From assembly GCA_905182575.1 (NCBI GenBank), contig CAJJCA010000011.1, positions 1 to 64,000 on the forward strand: a stretch of 64,000 nucleotides of DNA. Reading direction: 5' to 3'. The notes under the pieces are model-generated. The model ran no database searches, was not told where the DNA came from, and saw nothing but the letters and a program-made list of their open reading frames with translations. Positions within the stretch are counted from its first letter, which is position 1. Each line of letters starts with the position of its first letter. The stretch comes from an uncultured Flavobacteriaceae bacterium. GTDB lineage: Bacteria; Bacteroidota; Bacteroidia; Flavobacteriales; Flavobacteriaceae. Position numbers and translations under genes: made by a program. Shown here in pieces: positions 1-10,193 of the stretch.

Positions 1-43
1 GCCACAAACATTTGTATTTTTGAATCAAATAAAAAATAAGATT

Positions 44-1445
44 ATGCAATCTTTTGACGTTGCCGTTGTTGGATCAGGACCTGGAGGCTATGTAGCCGCA
101 ATCAGATGTGCTCAGTTGGGCATGAAAACAGCATTAATAGAAAAATATAAAACCTTAGGAGGAACTTGCTTGAATGTAGGTTGTATTCCCTCAAAATCTC
201 TTCTAGACTCTTCTCATCATTATGAGGATGCAGTGAAGCATTTCGATGGACATGGAATAGAAATTCCCGGAGAAATAAAAGTTAATCTTGAGAAAATGAT
301 TTCCCGGAAGGCAGCTGTTGTAGAACAGACCACAAAGGGAATTGACTTTTTGATGGATAAAAATAAAATCACTGTATTTCAAGGATTGGGCTCTTTTAAG
401 GATGCAACAACCTTGACCATTAAGGGGGATCAAGAGCTAGAAATTACTGCAAAAAACATCATCATAGCAACTGGATCAAAACCAGGGAGTTTGCCTTTCA
501 TAACACTTGATAAAGAAAGAGTTATTACCTCAACAGAAGCTTTAAAACTTAAAGAAATTCCAAAGCACTTGGTTGTAGTGGGTGGAGGTGTAATTGGATT
601 AGAGTTGGGTCAGGTTTACCGTCGATTGGGTGCCGAGGTTTCTGTAATAGAATATGCAGACAGGATAACTCCTGTTATGGATGCCGCACTTTCAAAAGAA
701 TTGATGAAAGTGATGAAAAAACAAAAAGTTAAGTTTTACTTATCCCATCAAGTAAGCAATGTTACCCAGAAATGGAAACCTTGTAACGGTTCTGGCAAAA
801 GATGCCAAAGGCAACGAAGTTTCTTTTGAAGGAGACTATTGTCTTGTATCCGTTGGCAGACGTCCTTATACAGACAATTTAAATGCAGAAGCAGCGGGTG
901 TGAAAATCACCGATCGTGGACAAGTTGAGGTGAACGATCACATGCAAACTACTGCACCGAATGTCTATGCCATTGGAGATGTTGTTCGTGGTGCAATGTT
1001 GGCGCATAAGGCTGAAGAAGAAGGAGTGATGGTTGCTGAAATACTTGCAGGTCAAAAGCCTCATATTGATTATAATTTAATTCCAAACGTTATTTACACT
1101 TGGCCGGAAGTCGCTGCTGTTGGGAAAACAGAAGAACAATTAAAAAGTGCTGGTATAAATTATAAAAGCGGTCAATTCCCAATGCGTGCGCTGGGACGTT
1201 CCAGAGCCAGTGGAGACTTAGATGGTTTTGTTAAAATACTTGCCGATGCGACTACCGATGAGGTTTTAGGTGTTCATATGATTGGCGCACGAGCTGCCGA
1301 TCTAATCGCCGAAGCTGTTACCGCAATGGAATTTAGAGCTTCAGCCGAAGACATTGCAAGAATGAGTCACTCGCATCCTACCTATGCCGAAGCAGTCAAA
1401 GAAGCCGCGCTTGCAGCTACTGGAGATCGCGCTCTGCACATGTAA
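44..1445 (+). CDS. lpd: dihydrolipoyl dehydrogenase (frame change near 770)
   Basis: ORFs 20..829 and 759..1445 are the two halves; GGTCLNVGCIPSKSLL redox motif; C-terminal HSHPTYAEAVKEAALAA. Confidence 0.93.
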
Positions 1446-1469
1446 TGAGTTTCTGAAATTGTGAAAATA

Positions 1470-1499
1470 TAAAGGCGTTGGTTTATTCCAATGCCTTTA
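1470..1499. terminator. bidirectional terminator-like hairpin TAAAGGCGTTGG-tttatt-CCAATGCCTTTA between convergent lpd and argH
   Basis: 12-bp stem with one G/T wobble; overlaps the argH 3' end. Confidence 0.6.
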
Positions 1500-2766
1500 T
1501 CATTTTGTCTTTTATTTTATCCAAAGATAAATTACCCAAACTCCCAATATGGGTGTGATCCAAATCGCGCTTTGGAGAATAATTTCCATCAGCGATATCA
1601 CTTCCCATTTTTCGGTAGGCATCTCTAAAAGGCATTCCTTCTTTTACCCATTCGTTGAGGGTGTCAACACTAAACACATAATCGTATTTTGAATCTTTAA
1701 GGATGTCTTTTCTGATTTGAATTTCTTTTAAACTAAAAGTAAAAATATCCAAGCAACTTTTTATTTCCTGAATCGCGTCAATGATTGGACCCTTTGCCAA
1801 TTGCATTTCCCTGTGATACCCTCCTGGGAGATTTGAGCTCAATAGCGCCAATTGATTAGGAAGCCCTTGTAGTAAATTACATTTCCCTCTAATCAATTCA
1901 AAAACATCTGGATTTTTCTTATGCGGCATGATGCTCGATCCCGTTGTCAAATTGTCGGGAAAAGTAATGAAATTAAACTCTTGACTCATGTACAAACAGA
2001 TGTCCATTGCAAGCTTTGCAAGTGTTGCTGAAACACCAGCGATACCTGTTGCTGTGATTTTTTCTGCCTTACCTCTGCTCATTTGGGCTGCCATAACATT
2101 GTACTTCAAGTCAGAAAACGCCATTAGCTGAGTGGTTTCTTCCCTGTCAATAGGAAACGAGGAGCCATAGCCTGCGGCACTTCCCATAGGATTTTGATCC
2201 ACTATTTTTTGAGCAGCATTAAGAAGCGTTAAATCATCAATTAAACTTTCTGCATAAGCAGAAAACCATAAACCAAAGGAGCTGGGCATGGCCACCTGAA
2301 AGTGAGTGTAGCCTGGCATTAAATCATTTTGGTGATTTTCAGCGAGTTCCATTAGAAGGTTGAAAAACTCAAGTGATAAAGATTTTATTTCACTTATTTC
2401 CTTTTTTAGATAAAGATGAATTGCAACTAAAACCTGATCGTTTCTCGATCTGGCGGTATGAATTTTTTTACCTAGGTCTCCTAGTTTTTCGGTTAACACA
2501 AACTCAATCTTAGAATGCATGTCTTCGAAATCATCTTCTATTACAAAGTTGCTTGCTTCAGCCAAAGTTTTTAAAGCCTCGAGTTCTGTAGTTAATGTTT
2601 GCGATTCTTTTTCAGTTAATAATCCTATTTTGGACAACATTTTTGCATGCGCAATGGAAGCCGTACAATCATATGCTGCCAAAACAAGGTCATATTCACG
2701 GTCTCTACCGACAGTAAAGTGATCTATTTTTTCATGTGCCGATTGTTTTTTTTGCCAAAGTTTCAT
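1483..2766 (-). CDS. argH: argininosuccinate lyase
   Basis: GSSIMPHKKNPDVFELIRG signature, arginine operon context. Confidence 0.95.
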   Translation of the reverse strand: MKLWQKKQSAHEKIDHFTVGRDREYDLVLAAYDCTASIAHAKMLSKIGLLTEKESQTLTTELEALKTLAEASNFVIEDDFEDMHSKIEFVLTEKLGDLGKKIHTARSRNDQVLVAIHLYLKKEISEIKSLSLEFFNLLMELAENHQNDLMPGYTHFQVAMPSSFGLWFSAYAESLIDDLTLLNAAQKIVDQNPMGSAAGYGSSFPIDREETTQLMAFSDLKYNVMAAQMSRGKAEKITATGIAGVSATLAKLAMDICLYMSQEFNFITFPDNLTTGSSIMPHKKNPDVFELIRGKCNLLQGLPNQLALLSSNLPGGYHREMQLAKGPIIDAIQEIKSCLDIFTFSLKEIQIRKDILKDSKYDYVFSVDTLNEWVKEGMPFRDAYRKMGSDIADGNYSPKRDLDHTHIGSLGNLSLDKIKDKMIKALE

Positions 2767-2783
2767 GCTTTCTTTATTATTTT

Positions 2784-3842
2784 TTATAAAATTTCTCCTA
2801 ATAACTCAATATAAATATCAATGGCCTCCTCAATCTCATTAACAAAAATATATTCATCTGCTGTGTGAGATCTGGTGGACAATCCCGGTCCCATTTTTAG
2901 AGAAGGACAGTCCAGTGCTGCTTGATCAGAAAGTGTAGGAGATCCATAGGTGGTTCTACCTAATTTAATTCCGGATTGAATCAATTCATGGTGGACATCA
3001 ATAGAAGAGGACCCCAATCTCAATGACCTGGGAGTTAATTTACAAGGGGCTTCTTTAATTAATATTTCAGCAGCTTCCTCGTTGGTGTATTTATCATTTA
3101 CTCTTACGTCAACAACAATATTTACTTTTGCTGGAATGACATTGTGTTCTTTCCCTGCTTCAACTTGCGTTACGGTCACCTTAACGGGGCCTAGGAAATC
3201 TGATTTTTTATCAAAAGAAAAATCTCCAAACCACTCCAAAACTTTAGGTAACTTCATAATGGCACTGTCATTGTTTTGATGTGCAGCATGACTTGCAGTT
3301 CCTTCGATAACTCCATCAAAAACAATCAAACCTTTTTCAGCTATTGCCATTTGCATTTCCGTAGGTTCACCCACGATGGCCAGATCTATCTTGGGGAGTT
3401 TAGACAATAATCCTCTCAAACTATTTTCCCCAGCAGTTTCTTCCTCTGCACTTGCTGCGATGAGGAGATTGTATTTTAATTCTTTATGATTGTAGTAATG
3501 GGTAAATAAAGCGATTAAGGAAACCAATGCCCCTCCCGCATCGTTACTTCCCAATCCATAGAGTTTCCCATCAATAACTTCTGCTTTGTAGGGGTCTCTT
3601 GTGTAAGCGGCATTGGGTTTCACGGTGTCATGGTGGGAATTTAAAAGGAGGGTGGGTTTACTCGAATCATAATATTTATTTAAAGCCCAAACGTTATTTC
3701 CATCTCTATTAAACTTTACTTCATTCAGCACAAACCATTGCTCGATTCTATCAGCAGTTTTATTCTCAGCGCTCGAAAACGACTGAATACCGATTAAATC
3801 CTTTAACAATGCAATTGCTTTTTCTGTCAACTCATTTTTCAT
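2784..3842 (-). CDS. argE: M20 family acylornithine deacylase (ArgE-like)
   Basis: LLLNSHHDTVKP, GLGSNDAGGAL, SAEEETAGENS metal-site motifs; operon context. Confidence 0.85.
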   Translation of the reverse strand: MKNELTEKAIALLKDLIGIQSFSSAENKTADRIEQWFVLNEVKFNRDGNNVWALNKYYDSSKPTLLLNSHHDTVKPNAAYTRDPYKAEVIDGKLYGLGSNDAGGALVSLIALFTHYYNHKELKYNLLIAASAEEETAGENSLRGLLSKLPKIDLAIVGEPTEMQMAIAEKGLIVFDGVIEGTASHAAHQNNDSAIMKLPKVLEWFGDFSFDKKSDFLGPVKVTVTQVEAGKEHNVIPAKVNIVVDVRVNDKYTNEEAAEILIKEAPCKLTPRSLRLGSSSIDVHHELIQSGIKLGRTTYGSPTLSDQAALDCPSLKMGPGLSTRSHTADEYIFVNEIEEAIDIYIELLGEIL

Positions 3843-3843
3843 A

Positions 3844-4617
3844 TTATAATATCAAGGTAGTATGATTGTCATTTCCATTAATCATTTTTGGGGAGCCAAT
3901 TTTAACCATTTTCACGCCATTACTTAACGCATCAAAACAATTGTCAATTTTAGGAATCATTCCTGCATTGATGATTCCTTTTGATTTGAGGTCAGCATAG
4001 TTTGACGGCTGAATGGACTCAATGACACTTTGCTCGTCTTCAATGGATCTGAGTACTCCGTTTTTTTCAAAACAATACCACAAAGATACTTCAAAATGTT
4101 TAGACAAAGCTTTTGCAATTGATGCTGCAATCGTGTCTGCATTGGTGTTTAGTAACTGCCCTTTTTCATCATGAGATATGGCACAACATACAGGGTTGAG
4201 CCCATTGTTTATAAGTAATTGAAATAGGTTTTCATTAACAGCAGTAATGTCTCCAACAAAACCATAATCTATTTTATCAACAGGTCTTTTTACGGCCGAT
4301 ATCGCGTTGCCGTCTGCTCCAGAAAGTCCGATCGAGTTACAGTTCAAAGCTTGTAGTTGGGCTACAATATTCTTGTTGATTTTACCACCATAAAGCATGG
4401 TGATGATTTCTAAGTTGGCAGCATCTGTGATTCTTCTGCCTTCTATCATTTGAACAGGAACATCAAGTTGATGTGCCATTTCGGTGGCTTTTTTTCCGCC
4501 TCCATGGACCAAAATTTTTAATCCCTCAAGCACTGAGAAATCTTTTAAGAAAGAAGCTAAAACTTTAGCGTCTTCAATGACATTTCCACCAATTTTGACA
4601 ACCGAAAGCTTATCCAT
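3844..4617 (-). CDS. argB: N-acylglutamate kinase
   Basis: VKIGGNVIED, ILVHGGGKKATEM motifs. Confidence 0.93.
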   Translation of the reverse strand: MDKLSVVKIGGNVIEDAKVLASFLKDFSVLEGLKILVHGGGKKATEMAHQLDVPVQMIEGRRITDAANLEIITMLYGGKINKNIVAQLQALNCNSIGLSGADGNAISAVKRPVDKIDYGFVGDITAVNENLFQLLINNGLNPVCCAISHDEKGQLLNTNADTIAASIAKALSKHFEVSLWYCFEKNGVLRSIEDEQSVIESIQPSNYADLKSKGIINAGMIPKIDNCFDALSNGVKMVKIGSPKMINGNDNHTTLIL

Positions 4618-5557
4618 TTTCCAAAAGTTGTTTTAAGACGGCTTGTGCCGCATAAGTTCTGTTTTCTGACTGTTTTATAACCAAAGAATTTGGGCTGTCC
4701 AATACACCATCAGCCGCTACAATGTTCCTTCTTATCGGAAGGCAATGCATAAACTTTCCATTGTTTGTCAATTCCATTTTTTCTTGAGTAAGCATCCATT
4801 CATCATCGGTTCTGAGTATTTGTCCATATTTTTCATAAGAACACCAATTCTTTGCATACACAAAGTCAGCTCCTTTTAATGCTTCTTCCTGGTTGGTGAC
4901 ACATTTAATTCCTTTAGTAATTTCAGGATTCAATGCGTAACCCTCCGGATGCGCAATTACAAAATCTGCCTCCATGTAGTTCATCATTTTTGTAAATGAA
5001 TTTCCAACGGCATGGGGAAGTGCTTTTGGATGCGGCGCCCATGTCAAAACGACTTTGGGTCTATGAATGGTTTGGTGTTCTGTAATTGTAATGGCATCTG
5101 CCAATCCTTGCAAAGGATGCGCAGTAGCACTTTCCATGTTGATAATGGGTACACTCGCATATTTGGCAAAGCTTTTTAATACAATTTCAGCCTCATCTTT
5201 TTCCTTATCCGTAAGTGAAGCAAATGCTCGAATGGCAACCATATCGCAATACTGAGAAACTACTGCAGCAGCTTCTTTTACGTGTTCCGACCTGAGTCCA
5301 CTCATTTTGGTTCCATCCTCAAATTCTAGCGCCCAAGCTTCATTACTGAAATTCATAACCATGGTATGAACCCCCAAGTTTTGAGCAGCTTTTTGAGTGC
5401 TCAACCGAGTTCTTAAACTGGGATTAAAGAACAACATCCCCAAAGTCTTACCCTTTCCAATGGAATCAAATCTAGTAGCATCTTTTTTTAATTCAATTGC
5501 GCTGGCAAGTGTTTTATTAAAATCTGGTAAATCTGCTAAGGTGATAAAATGCTTCAT
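4610..5557 (-). CDS. argF': N-acylornithine transcarbamylase (N-succinylornithine type likely)
   Basis: FFNPSLRTRLSTQKAA, W75 in NEAWALE, HCLPIRRN; resembles Bacteroides SOTCase. Confidence 0.88.
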   Translation of the reverse strand: MKHFITLADLPDFNKTLASAIELKKDATRFDSIGKGKTLGMLFFNPSLRTRLSTQKAAQNLGVHTMVMNFSNEAWALEFEDGTKMSGLRSEHVKEAAAVVSQYCDMVAIRAFASLTDKEKDEAEIVLKSFAKYASVPIINMESATAHPLQGLADAITITEHQTIHRPKVVLTWAPHPKALPHAVGNSFTKMMNYMEADFVIAHPEGYALNPEITKGIKCVTNQEEALKGADFVYAKNWCSYEKYGQILRTDDEWMLTQEKMELTNNGKFMHCLPIRRNIVAADGVLDSPNSLVIKQSENRTYAAQAVLKQLLENG

Positions 5558-6675
5558 AATAATTCTTCTAATGCTTCAAAAAGTTGATCAAAATGCGCCT
5601 TTTGAACGGTCAAAGGAGGTAAGATTCTCAATACGTTCTTATTGCTACTTCCTCCAGTAAAAATATGTTTTTCATAAATAAGCCTTTTTCTAAGTGGTCC
5701 CACTTCAAAGTCAAATTCCAAGCCCAGCATGAGTCCTCTTCCCTTTATTTTAACGCCATTTAACTTTTTGGCAAGTGATCTAAAATAGGCTTCCATGGTT
5801 TTGGCATGGTTTTGTAAGTTTTCATTTTTGAGAATATCCAAAACAGCAATTGAGGCAACACAGGCCAAGTGATTTCCTCCAAATGTTGTACCGAGCATCC
5901 CGTATTTGGCCTTTATGTCAGGATGCACCAAAATACCTCCAATTGGAAAACCATTTCCCATTCCTTTGGCCATTGTGATGATGTGCGGTTGAATGTTGTT
6001 TTTTTGAAAAGCAAAGAAAGTCCCAGATCTTGAAAATCCAGATTGAACCTCGTCAGCGATTAAACAGGTATTGTATTGATTGCACAAACTTTCCATTTGA
6101 AAAACAAAATCATCTTCAGGCATGTCGAGCCCTCCGACCCCTTGAATGGGTTCGAAAATGACAGCACAAACATCTCCTTTTTTTAGTTCTTCCTCCAGCG
6201 CTTGCGAATCATTGAAAGCCAAAAATGTAACTTCTTGTTGCTGGTTTAACGGTGCATTAATATTTCTGTTGTCCGTCGCGGCAACCGCGGCACTGGTTCT
6301 TCCATGAAAAGCATTTTTAAATGCAATCACTCTTTTTTTTCCTGTCTGAAAGGAAGCCAGTTTCAAGGCATTTTCATTGGCTTCGGCACCCGAACTACAC
6401 AAGAACATTTGATAGTCGTGTAAACAAGAATGATTCCCAATTTTATCTGCCAATTCTTGCTGCAAAGGGTTGATAATTGCATTGGAATAAAAGGCGATTT
6501 TATGCAGTTGTTTTTCAAGTTGCTCCACATAATGCGGATGACCATGGCCTACCGAAATGACCGCATGACCTCCATAGAGATCAAGGTATTCGGTCCCTTT
6601 CTCATCATAGACATGAACATCTTTAGCCCTTACTGGACAGACATCGTACAAAGGATATACATCAAATAATTTCAT
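5554..6675 (-). CDS. argD: acylornithine aminotransferase
   Basis: class III aminotransferase motifs (IADEVQSGFSRSG, MAKGMGNGFPIGG). Confidence 0.93.
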   Translation of the reverse strand: MKLFDVYPLYDVCPVRAKDVHVYDEKGTEYLDLYGGHAVISVGHGHPHYVEQLEKQLHKIAFYSNAIINPLQQELADKIGNHSCLHDYQMFLCSSGAEANENALKLASFQTGKKRVIAFKNAFHGRTSAAVAATDNRNINAPLNQQQEVTFLAFNDSQALEEELKKGDVCAVIFEPIQGVGGLDMPEDDFVFQMESLCNQYNTCLIADEVQSGFSRSGTFFAFQKNNIQPHIITMAKGMGNGFPIGGILVHPDIKAKYGMLGTTFGGNHLACVASIAVLDILKNENLQNHAKTMEAYFRSLAKKLNGVKIKGRGLMLGLEFDFEVGPLRKRLIYEKHIFTGGSSNKNVLRILPPLTVQKAHFDQLFEALEELL

Positions 6676-7466
6676 TGAATTTTTATTTCATTTATTTTTT
6701 CAAAGGAGGCCATCAAACCTTTAATCAACGAAGAACTCAGCCCTTGGTGTTCCATTTCGTTTAACCCGGTGATGGTACAGCCTTTTGGGGTAGTAACCTT
6801 GTCAATTTCTTTTTCAGGATGCGAGTTGGTTTCGATAAGAAGACTTGCTGCCCCTAGCGCTGTATGCATGGACATCTGCATCGATTCATCGGCGTCAAAT
6901 CCCATTTGAACACCACCTTGCGTGGTCGCCCTGATTAACCTCATCCAGAAGGCAATTCCACTGGCACAAATCACCGTTGCTGCTTGCATTCTGTCTTCTT
7001 CAATTTTTATTGTCGTACCCAGTCCATTAAAAATGGCTTCTGCGATGGCAATTCTTTTTTCTCCGACCACATTTGAACACAAGCAAGTCATTGATTTCCC
7101 AACCGAAATAGCTGTATTCGGCATGCTTCGAATAATTGGGTATTTAGCATCTAATTTATCTTCCATTCTTCCGATACTGAAACCAGTTATTGCAGAAATA
7201 AGCACGTGCTTATCATTTAATACCTCTTTAATGTCATCCAAGATGGAATCAAATTGTGAAGGTTGTACCGTAAAAATGATAATGTCAGAATTTTTCACAG
7301 CTTCTTTGTTGTCAGATGTGATTTTAACATTGTTGTATTCTTTCCAGTTTTCAATTGAACTGAGGTCTCTTTTTGTGAGGTAAAGTGAAGTGTAAGTATT
7401 GTTATAAACCAATCCTTTGGCAATACTTAAACCTAAATTCCCTGACCCTATGATGGCTATTTTCAT
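6672..7466 (-). CDS. proC: pyrroline-5-carboxylate reductase
   Basis: N-terminal MKIAIIGSGNLGLSIAKGL Rossmann; RSMPNTAISVGKSMT. Confidence 0.92.
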   Translation of the reverse strand: MKIAIIGSGNLGLSIAKGLVYNNTYTSLYLTKRDLSSIENWKEYNNVKITSDNKEAVKNSDIIIFTVQPSQFDSILDDIKEVLNDKHVLISAITGFSIGRMEDKLDAKYPIIRSMPNTAISVGKSMTCLCSNVVGEKRIAIAEAIFNGLGTTIKIEEDRMQAATVICASGIAFWMRLIRATTQGGVQMGFDADESMQMSMHTALGAASLLIETNSHPEKEIDKVTTPKGCTITGLNEMEHQGLSSSLIKGLMASFEKINEIKIQ

Positions 7467-7487
7467 AATTATTATTTTATTAATATT

Positions 7488-8447
7488 TTAAAATATACTT
7501 GCTTTTAATCTTAAACCCAAATCTTCCTCCCAACCCATGATGAGGTTCAGATTCTGAATGGCTTGACCAGATGCTCCTTTAATGAGGTTGTCTATCACAG
7601 AGGTAATTAATAATTGATCTTCAAACTGGTGCAAATGAATAGCACAATTATTGGTATTAATGACTTGTTTTAACGCAACTTCATTTTCTGATACGTGCGT
7701 AAAAGGATGTGATTTATAAAAATCCTTATAAATGGTTTTTGCGTCTTCTAAATTTCCATCAAAGAAAGTATAGCAACTGGCAAAAATTCCTCTGGTAAAA
7801 TCACCTCTTTGCGGGAGGAAATATAGCTTAGGATTGTCTAAGGTTTCACCTATTTCTCCCAAATGTTGGTGGGTAAAAGGCTTGTACCAAGACAAGTTGT
7901 TGTTTCTCCAACTAAAATGGGAACTTGCACTTAAACCAACGCCTGCTCCTGTACTTCCAGTGGTGGCATTTATATGAACTGGGTTGGTGATCATGCCCTT
8001 TCTTGCCAAAGGTAATAATGCCAGCTGAATAGCTGTAGCAAAACAACCCGGATTCGCAATGGCAGTCGCCTTTTCTATGGTCTCTCTTTGTAATTCTGGA
8101 AGCCCGTAAACAAAATTATAACCTTGAAAAGAAGCATCATTTTTTAATCTAAAATCATTGCTTAAATCAATAATGATTGTTGCTTCCGAAAATTTATTTT
8201 CTTTTAAAAACCCTGCCGATTTTCCATGACCTACACACAAGAAAACCACATCAACTGCTGGGTTAATCTTATCTGTAAAATTAGGAGTTTCTGTCCCCAA
8301 TAAATCAACATGTGTGTCATGTAGTGGTGTACCGGGTCGGGTGGTGCTGTAGATAAAATCTAACTCCAAAGCAGGGTGGTGTAGCACCAATCTGATTAGC
8401 TCTCCGCCTGTATACCCTGAACCTCCTATTATTCCAACTTTTTTCAT
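7488..8447 (-). CDS. argC: N-acyl-gamma-glutamyl-phosphate reductase
   Basis: GIIGGSGYTGGELIRL; ANPGCFATAIQLALLPL active-site Cys. Confidence 0.95.
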   Translation of the reverse strand: MKKVGIIGGSGYTGGELIRLVLHHPALELDFIYSTTRPGTPLHDTHVDLLGTETPNFTDKINPAVDVVFLCVGHGKSAGFLKENKFSEATIIIDLSNDFRLKNDASFQGYNFVYGLPELQRETIEKATAIANPGCFATAIQLALLPLARKGMITNPVHINATTGSTGAGVGLSASSHFSWRNNNLSWYKPFTHQHLGEIGETLDNPKLYFLPQRGDFTRGIFASCYTFFDGNLEDAKTIYKDFYKSHPFTHVSENEVALKQVINTNNCAIHLHQFEDQLLITSVIDNLIKGASGQAIQNLNLIMGWEEDLGLRLKASIF

Positions 8448-9634
8448 TATTTATTATTTACGTGTTGGTAAATTTTATTTTGATTCGAAATGATCTTGAT
8501 AAAGCCTTTTGCATCGTCTGCGGTCCAACCTTTGTTCATTTCTCCATAACTGCCAAAAGAGGCGTTCATCAAATCGTGTGGAGAATCGATTCCCTCCAAT
8601 TCAAATCGATAGGGGTGAAGGGTTACCATTACCCTTCCAGTTACATTTTCCTGACTGCTCGTTAAAAAGGCTTCTAAATCTCTCATTACTGGATCAAGAT
8701 ATTGCCCCTCGTGAAGTAACATTCCATAGAAACTACCGGACTGTTCTTTTTGAAACAACTGCCATTTGCTGAGCGTATGTTTTTCTAAAAGGTGGTGTGC
8801 TTTTATAATGATTAAAGGTGCAGCGGCTTCAAAACCTACTCTTCCTTTAATTCCAATAATTGTATCTCCTACATGAATTTCTCTTCCAATTCCAAACTGC
8901 TTAGCTAGTTCTTGTAGTGCCATGATATTGTTAACGGCAGTGTCTTTTTTCCCATTTAAACCAACCAGTTCCCCTTTTTCAAAATTAAGGGTCACTTTTT
9001 CAGGAGTATTTTTTTGAACCTGACTAGGATAGGCCGATTCAGGTAAGCTTTTATCTGATGTTAAGGTCTCTTTTCCTCCCACACTTGTTCCCCAAAGACC
9101 TTGGTTGATTGAATACTGAGCTTTTTCCCAAGCCATTTCGACTCCTTGTTCTTTTAGGTATTCGATTTCAGCTTCTCTCGAGAGTTGTTGATCTCTGATG
9201 GGCGTAATGATTTCTATCCCTGGGGCTAATACCTGAAAAATCAAATCAAACCGTACCTGGTCATTTCCAGCTCCAGTGCTTCCATGAGCAATGGCGTCTG
9301 CTTTTATTTCTTTTGCATAAGCGATTATTTCGAGTGCCTGAACGATCCTCTCTGCGCTTACGGAAAGTGGATAGGTTCCATTTTTAAGTACGTTTCCAAA
9401 AACCAAGTATTTCACGACTTTGGAATAAAAAGATTTCAAAGCGTCGATTGATTTATAAGAAAAAGCACCCATTTTTAGCGCTTTGGCTTCCATGGTTTTA
9501 ATTTCATCAGAAGAAAACCCTCCTGTATTTACACTCACCGCGTGAATGTCAAATCCTTCTTGTGATAGTTTTTTAAGGCAATAGGAAGTGTCTAAACCTC
9601 CACTGTATGCCAGTACCAATGTTTTATTCGCCAT
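8447..9634 (-). CDS. argG: argininosuccinate synthase
   Basis: LAYSGGLDTSYCLKKL; HGSTGAGNDQVRFDL. Confidence 0.95.
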   Translation of the reverse strand: MANKTLVLAYSGGLDTSYCLKKLSQEGFDIHAVSVNTGGFSSDEIKTMEAKALKMGAFSYKSIDALKSFYSKVVKYLVFGNVLKNGTYPLSVSAERIVQALEIIAYAKEIKADAIAHGSTGAGNDQVRFDLIFQVLAPGIEIITPIRDQQLSREAEIEYLKEQGVEMAWEKAQYSINQGLWGTSVGGKETLTSDKSLPESAYPSQVQKNTPEKVTLNFEKGELVGLNGKKDTAVNNIMALQELAKQFGIGREIHVGDTIIGIKGRVGFEAAAPLIIIKAHHLLEKHTLSKWQLFQKEQSGSFYGMLLHEGQYLDPVMRDLEAFLTSSQENVTGRVMVTLHPYRFELEGIDSPHDLMNASFGSYGEMNKGWTADDAKGFIKIISNQNKIYQHVNNK

Positions 9635-10193
9635 TTGAATTATTTTTCAATTTATTTTTATCTTTTTGAGGATCATAAAGCATGCCTGTGCAAAGACACA
9701 TACTTCTTTCTGTACGGGTCAATACGTCATAGTTCTTGCAGGTCTGACAGCCTTTCCAGAAATCCGGATCATCGGTTAATTCAGAAAAGGAAACAGGTTT
9801 ATAACCCAGTTCATAGTTGATATTCATCACCGCCATTCCAGTAGTGATTCCAAATATTTTTGCGTCGGCATATTTTTTTTTTGAAAGCCTAAATACCCTT
9901 TGTTTAATTTTTTTAGCAAAAAGTTTTCCCCTGTGGTCTGGGTTCACGATCAAGCCCGAATGCGCAACATATTTTCCATGCCCCCAGACTTCGATGTAGC
10001 AAAATCCAGCAAATTGATCATTGTCTAATGCAATAATCGCATTTCCAGATTCCATTTTTTTACTGATGTATTCAGCGCTTCTCCTGGCAATACCAGTTCC
10101 TCTGACTTTTGCCGATTCACCGATACAAACGCTAATCGCCTTTGAGTGTTTAATATGTCTTGAGTTGGCAATAATAATTTCCATTATTGACAA
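9624..10193 (-). CDS. GNAT-family N-acyltransferase, first gene of the arginine operon (candidate N-acylglutamate synthase)
   Basis: GNAT core (LIVNPDHRGKLFAKKIKQRVF), 3' end overlaps argG start; Cys-rich tail CQTCKNYDVLTRTERSMCLC. Confidence 0.8.
   Translation of the reverse strand: MSIMEIIIANSRHIKHSKAISVCIGESAKVRGTGIARRSAEYISKKMESGNAIIALDNDQFAGFCYIEVWGHGKYVAHSGLIVNPDHRGKLFAKKIKQRVFRLSKKKYADAKIFGITTGMAVMNINYELGYKPVSFSELTDDPDFWKGCQTCKNYDVLTRTERSMCLCTGMLYDPQKDKNKLKNNSNGE

Noticed and set aside
203-433. Many short ORFs antisense to clear genes (e.g. 203..433, 6922..7383, 12670..13086, 42566..42832)
   Set aside because: They lie opposite strongly conserved coding frames with no independent support
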